Positions 60,119 through 64,000 of a DNA stretch of 64,000 bases are shown here, piece after piece (position 1 is the first letter of the stretch; the number at the start of each line of letters is the position of its first letter). The notes beneath the pieces were generated by a model. The model searched no databases, had not been told where the DNA came from, and was given only the letters and a program-made list of their open reading frames with translations. The translations under genes and the position numbers were made by a program. The DNA comes from Prosthecobacter fusiformis (lineage in GTDB: Bacteria > Verrucomicrobiota > Verrucomicrobiia > Verrucomicrobiales > Verrucomicrobiaceae): assembly GCF_004364345.1 (NCBI RefSeq), contig NZ_SOCA01000003.1, positions 558,001 through 622,000 on the forward strand. Reading direction: 5' to 3'.

Positions 60119-61123
60119 CTACTTAACGATCCCAGGCGCTGGCAGCCAGCCTTTGTCTTTCAAGGTGCGGGCGATGGCTTCGGCGATAAGGCGGTGACCT
60201 TCGGGGCGGACGTGGTTGGAGTCGGTATAAAGAGCGGTGACTTGAGTGGGAGGAATGACGCTTTTCATGGTCACGCGGGCCACAAGGTCGCTGGTGAGGG
60301 GGGCGGTCCAAGAGTCGGTGACGCGGTCATCCAGGAGGATGCCACCTTGGCCATCCTCCTTTTTGGTGTTGCTGGCCTGCACGACGAGAAGGGTAGGGAT
60401 GCGGGCGGCTTGCAGACGCTGGAGGCCGTCCTGGGTGACTTTTTGGAGCCTTTCCAGCCATTCGCGCTGGGTGTTTTCATCACTGGTGGCGAGGAGTTCC
60501 ACATTGGCATCGGAGACGCCGGACTGGTTGCGGACGGTGTTGGGCAGCCATTGCCAGTAGATTTTTTCGGTCTTCATCTCGTAGAGCTGACGCAGCACGA
60601 GGGAGCGCATGAGCCAGTTTTTAGGATGCGGGCTGTTGAAGTCATCGCGGCGGCGCGATTCACGTTCGTCCTCGTATTCATTGGACATGCCGACGTGCAG
60701 GATGACGAGGCTGGGCTGGTACTTCATCACCTGGCGGAGGACGATGTCTTTACGCCGGGCACCATAGCCAGGCAGGCCCAGGTTCAGGCACTCCGCCTGG
60801 ATGCCCTGGGCGCGGAGCTGTTTTTCGAGCTGGCCTGCGTAGGATTCTTTGACGCTTTTTCCACGGGCCACGGAATCGCCAATGACCATGATCCGGTAGG
60901 TGCCTTCCGGGCGCTGCTGGGCGAAGGTCTGGGGAAAGAAGCGGCGGCCACCGGCGCGTTGCAACTCCACCTTTCCATCGGGTTTTTCGACAAAGCCGAC
61001 GGTAGGGTGGTAGCCATAGTCAAACCGGCCCTCCATGGTGCGGACGAAGGCGAAACGGGTGAGAAGCTCTGCGCCGATGAGCAGGGCGGCGAAGAGGAGG
61101 AAGCTGCGGGTGATGGCACGCAT
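60119..61123 (-). CDS. Membrane-anchored SGNH hydrolase
   Basis: The 334-aa protein has one N-terminal membrane helix (about 5-20) and an SGNH/GDSL domain: I-G-D-S-V-A-R-G (block I Ser), L-N-L-G-L-P-G-Y-G (II), L-H-V-G-M-S-N-E (III) and D-S-N-H-V-R-P-E-G-H (V, Asp/His). It follows the MBOAT gene with a TGATG overlap (ATG at 61123). In alginate and cellulose acetylation systems an SGNH partner transfers acyl groups supplied by the MBOAT protein; this pair fits that scheme. Confidence 0.85.
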   Translation of the reverse strand: MRAITRSFLLFAALLIGAELLTRFAFVRTMEGRFDYGYHPTVGFVEKPDGKVELQRAGGRRFFPQTFAQQRPEGTYRIMVIGDSVARGKSVKESYAGQLEKQLRAQGIQAECLNLGLPGYGARRKDIVLRQVMKYQPSLVILHVGMSNEYEDERESRRRDDFNSPHPKNWLMRSLVLRQLYEMKTEKIYWQWLPNTVRNQSGVSDANVELLATSDENTQREWLERLQKVTQDGLQRLQAARIPTLLVVQASNTKKEDGQGGILLDDRVTDSWTAPLTSDLVARVTMKSVIPPTQVTALYTDSNHVRPEGHRLIAEAIARTLKDKGWLPAPGIVK

Positions 61124-62694
61124 CAGAACTGGAAATAGATGAACTCCTGCTCCGTGGCGACGGAGCTGACAAAGGCGGCGAAGAGAAGGAAAAAGACGAG
61201 GCCACGGGCCACCCAGGGAAGGCGGGTCAGCTCGGCCTCGTCGCGGGGTTTCAGCGTGAGGAGCTGGAGGAGGATGAGAGGTACGATGTGAAAGAGAAGC
61301 CAGAGGGCCGGTTTGGTCCAGTCTTCACCGCGTGTCCAGTCCGTCAGGGCGTGCAGCCAGACACCGAGCTGGGGCATGGTCTGGGCGCGGAAGATGGCCC
61401 AACCGAAAAGAGTGAGAATGAACATGAGGCAGACTGCCAGCACGGGCTTGCCACCGGAGGTGGCCTTTTCCAGGGAGGCGAGGCCGGGGATGAGGCGGTA
61501 AGCCGTCTGCATGGCGGCATGATAGCCACCCCAGAGGACAAAGGTCCAACTGGCCCCGTGCCAGAGACCGGCCAGGAGCATCGTGATCCAAAGATTGATG
61601 ATCGTACGCGCAAGCCCGGACCGGTTTCCGCCTAACGGAATGTAAACATAATCGCGGAACCAACTGGAAAGGGTGATATGCCAGCGCTGCCAGAAATCTG
61701 AGGGGCCCGTGGCCAGATAAGGGAAGCGGAAATTCATGCTCAGGTGAATGCCGAGGAGGCGGGCGGAGCCGCGAGCTAGGTCGGTATAACCGGAGAAGTC
61801 ACCATAGATCTGGAAGGCAAAGGCGATGATGCCGAGGAGGGCCCAGGGAGCATTGGGGGTGGCACCGGGATTGAAGACGTAATTGGCGACGATGGCGCAA
61901 TTGTCCGCCACGAATACCTTTTTGAAGGCACCGATGAGGAGCAGGCGCAGACCCGCATGCAGATGATCCCACTCCCACACGGCCGCCCGGGTGAACTGCG
62001 GCATGAAGTGGGCGGGGCGCTCGATGGGACCGGCGACGAGCTGAGGGAAAAAGGCGAGGTAGGCGGAAAAGGTGAGGAGGTCCGGTGCGGGCTGTACCTT
62101 GCCCTTATACACATCCACCGCATAGGCGACGGACTGGAAGGTATAAAAGGAAATGGCGACGGGCAGGATGATGTTTGGCAGCGTCCAGCCAGGGTCAATT
62201 CCAGCGGCACCGAGCAGGGAGACGAGGCTGTCTGCAAAAAAGCCGAAGTATTTAAAGAAGCCCAGCACGGCTAGGTTCGTCAGGATGCTGAGCCACATGA
62301 AACTGCGGCGGCGGCTCTCCTCCGGCCGGGTCCAGATCCACTCATGCACGGGGACGAAGAGGAGGGGAAAGACCGCGGCGACGATGAGGCTGGTCTGGCT
62401 GATGCTGACGTGATCCTTCCCAAAAAGGGCGCATCCACCCAGCCAGAGGAATGGGGTGAGGGTGGTGGCGATGATCTTTAACCGGCTCTCCCGTGCGCCG
62501 ACCAGGGAGCGTGCGCAGAAATAATCAATGCCCGTGGAGGCCATGAGCAGCGCCAGGAAGCGCAAGTCCCACATGCCGTAAAAGAAGTAACTGGCGATGA
62601 GCAGCAGCCCCATCCGGCCTAAGCGTGGAAGCGGCCAGTAGAGGAGAACTACGAGCGGGAGAAAAAGGGCGTATTGCCAGGACGTGAAGGTCAT
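61123..62694 (-). CDS. MBOAT-family O-acyltransferase (AlgI-like)
   Basis: This 523-aa membrane protein has about twelve helices and the AlgI core: F-S-G-Y-T-D-L-A-R-G-S-A, F-R-F-P-Y-L-A-T-G-P-S-D-F-W-Q-R-W-H-I-T-L-S-S-W, and the catalytic His in A-G-L-W-H-G-A-S-W-T-F. Such proteins move acyl groups across the inner membrane for polysaccharide acetylation. The SGNH gene overlaps its stop. No glycosyltransferase cluster is adjacent, so the acceptor glycan is unknown. Confidence 0.92.
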   Translation of the reverse strand: MTFTSWQYALFLPLVVLLYWPLPRLGRMGLLLIASYFFYGMWDLRFLALLMASTGIDYFCARSLVGARESRLKIIATTLTPFLWLGGCALFGKDHVSISQTSLIVAAVFPLLFVPVHEWIWTRPEESRRRSFMWLSILTNLAVLGFFKYFGFFADSLVSLLGAAGIDPGWTLPNIILPVAISFYTFQSVAYAVDVYKGKVQPAPDLLTFSAYLAFFPQLVAGPIERPAHFMPQFTRAAVWEWDHLHAGLRLLLIGAFKKVFVADNCAIVANYVFNPGATPNAPWALLGIIAFAFQIYGDFSGYTDLARGSARLLGIHLSMNFRFPYLATGPSDFWQRWHITLSSWFRDYVYIPLGGNRSGLARTIINLWITMLLAGLWHGASWTFVLWGGYHAAMQTAYRLIPGLASLEKATSGGKPVLAVCLMFILTLFGWAIFRAQTMPQLGVWLHALTDWTRGEDWTKPALWLLFHIVPLILLQLLTLKPRDEAELTRLPWVARGLVFFLLFAAFVSSVATEQEFIYFQF

Positions 62695-62752
62695 GTGTCA
62701 GCACCGGCGGAAGTCTGACGGGAGGCCAGATCTGAGCTGGGCGCACCGCCTC

Positions 62753-63340
62753 TCAAGTGGCGGACGCTTTGGTGACAGATCCGACGGATTCTTCCGACGG
62801 CGCCCGATCATGGGACGCCACTAGGCATAAGTCAAAGACATGATCAGCGGGGATGCCGACTTCATCAGAGGAATGGAGGGTCTTGCGGAAACGCGCTTCA
62901 CCATCGTGATCTCTCTCCCGGAGGCGCTGGGCCCGGATCTCCTCCGGAAGGCGCAGGCGCAGGGCCACATCACAGCGCTCCAGGCGTCGCTCCGGTTTGC
63001 TGTTCACATACACCACCAGCTTTTTGCGCCTGAGGAAGTGGAGAAAGGGGGCCAAGTTGTCACGCTCCTGACTGCGGCTTTTGATGCGGCGGGTGAAGAT
63101 TCCCAAAAGAGGGACGGCCAGGACGCCATCGTCGATGACGCCAATTTTCCGGGGGGAGATGCCTGGGAGGCCTTTTTTGCGGAGGAGCTTTCCGAGGGTG
63201 GATTTTCCAGCCCCTGACTTGCCCGTGATGCACAAAATGATCTGCCTTTTCTGCTGGAGCATCTGGGTGCACGTTTCGGCCAGCCTGCCATGCCAGGCAT
63301 CAGGCGTGAGGGCTACGGGCTCTGGGGCAAAGGATGACAT
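62753..63340 (-). CDS. P-loop kinase-like protein
   Basis: The 195-aa protein has a Walker A motif G-K-S-G-A-G-K-S-T (40-48), I-G-V-I-D-D-G near 68, and late V-Y-V-N-S-K-P-E-R-R-L-E-R-C-D-V-A-L-R-L-R as in the AAA/adenylate- or adenylylsulfate-kinase-like group. The acceptor is unknown. It is divergent from ychF across 140 bp. Confidence 0.6.
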   Translation of the reverse strand: MSSFAPEPVALTPDAWHGRLAETCTQMLQQKRQIILCITGKSGAGKSTLGKLLRKKGLPGISPRKIGVIDDGVLAVPLLGIFTRRIKSRSQERDNLAPFLHFLRRKKLVVYVNSKPERRLERCDVALRLRLPEEIRAQRLRERDHDGEARFRKTLHSSDEVGIPADHVFDLCLVASHDRAPSEESVGSVTKASAT

Positions 63341-63480
63341 GTGTCAATTTTGACGCAAAGGAAACGGGCGCAAGTTTGAATATGCCAACTAGGTAGATGC
63401 AGGAAAAAGGAGGAGACGCAGGCAGGGACACACACTTTTCGTTCGCACCTGCGGCGGAGACCGCTATCCTCGCCACCCTT

Positions 63481-64000
63481 ATGCTCCAAGCTGGAATCGT
63501 CGGCCTGCCCAATGTAGGCAAATCCACTCTCTTCAATGCAGTCACCCGCACCCGCAAAGCGGAGGCTGCGAACTATCCCTTTTGTACCATTGAGCCCAAC
63601 CAGGGCGTGGTCGTCGTTCCAGATGAGCGCCTGGCGGTGCTTTCCAAGATCAGCGGCTCGCAGAAGCTGGTGCCAGCGGCCATTGAATTCGTGGACATCG
63701 CCGGTCTGGTGAAAGGAGCCAGCCAGGGTGAAGGCCTGGGCAATAAGTTCCTGAGCCACATCCGCGAAGTGGATGCCATCGTGCACGTCGTGCGCTGTTT
63801 TGAAGGCGGGGACATCACCCATGTGGACGGCAGTGTGGACCCCATCCGCGACATCGAGGTCATCAACACGGAGCTGATCCTGGCGGACATGGACAGTGTG
63901 TCCAAGCGCAAGAGCCGCTCTGAAAAGGATGCCAAGCGCGGCGTCAAGGAAGCGCAGGCCGAGTTTTCCCTCTGTGAAAAACTGCTGCCGCACCTGGACG
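63481..64000 (+). CDS. ychF: Redox-regulated ATPase YchF (5' part)
   Basis: From the ATG at 63481 the frame runs to the window end, giving 173 codons of the Obg-like GTPase family: [12 protein letters not shown] (Walker A), [27 protein letters not shown] (G3), and the start of the coiled-coil hairpin. YchF prefers ATP and links to ribosomes and oxidative stress response. The 3' half lies beyond the window. Confidence 0.95.
   Translation, partial: MLQAGIVGLPNVGKSTLFNAVTRTRKAEAANYPFCTIEPNQGVVVVPDERLAVLSKISGSQKLVPAAIEFVDIAGLVKGASQGEGLGNKFLSHIREVDAIVHVVRCFEGGDITHVDGSVDPIRDIEVINTELILADMDSVSKRKSRSEKDAKRGVKEAQAEFSLCEKLLPHLD

Overview
The window is GC-rich, densely coded bacterial chromosome. By inference it comes from a Verrucomicrobiota member, probably near Prosthecobacter/Verrucomicrobium. 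The supporting signs are an ECF sigma factor of the TIGR02999 type, a prepilin-like protein with a long Pro/Gly tail, a long two-part IspG, a large MoxR/BatA-type operon, many starts without a clear Shine-Dalgarno, and intergenic spacers full of GC-rich palindromes. No rRNA, CRISPR array or complete prophage is visible. One tRNA gene (Arg, CCT) is present.

Layout. 1-3.1 kb: a RidA-like fragment, a ParE-type toxin/antitoxin pair, pgsA, and a three-gene block whose order and sizes match CnrY-CnrX-CnrH signalling (membrane anti-sigma, periplasmic sensor, ECF sigma). 3.2-7.9 kb: a secreted hydrolase, a fused exonuclease/ATP-dependent DNA ligase, a small membrane protein and a second ECF sigma factor. 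8-10.3 kb: a DksA-like protein with a histone H1-like tail, L33, S18 and FolE2. 10.4-13.1 kb: a 132-bp tandem repeat field, a glutathionylspermidine synthase-like ATP-grasp gene with a membrane partner, and more dispersed repeats. 13.2-18.6 kb: an orphan terminase-small-subunit-like gene, trigger factor, and a lipid block (FabG, ACP, flippase-like membrane protein, patatin). 18.6-30.9 kb (minus strand): MoxR, DUF58, BatA-like VWA, a 1321-aa coiled-coil membrane protein, a VWA/GATase-like membrane protein and a caspase/C13-fold protein with Ser at the expected catalytic Cys. Repeat elements sit in most of the spacers and inside two of these genes.

31-47.9 kb is mainly housekeeping and metabolism: GlgX, IspG, Uma2, a VapBC pair, RseP, a lipoprotein, MoaE, a truncated hemoglobin with a 2-hydroxyacid dehydrogenase, transaldolase, a sialidase-hydrolase fusion, cardiolipin synthase and a prepilin-like protein. 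48.1-51.1 kb is an AT-richer accessory patch on the 3' side of tRNA-Arg. It holds two paralogous membrane-anchored repeat proteins flanking a small membrane protein and a gene broken by several frameshifts. 51.6-56.8 kb: a MocR-type regulator and a probable metal-uptake block (small membrane proteins, TonB-dependent receptor, PepSY protein). 56.9-64 kb: a glycine-zipper lipoprotein, a DapA-like barrel protein, a PQQ-type sugar dehydrogenase, an SGNH/MBOAT O-acylation pair, a P-loop protein and the start of ychF.

The most interesting features are the MoxR operon with its altered protease-like last gene, the two dispersed repeat families that colonise its spacers and coding sequence, the CnrYXH-like locus, and the decaying duplicated patch next to the tRNA. 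Function calls come from motifs and family knowledge recalled by eye; no database search was run.
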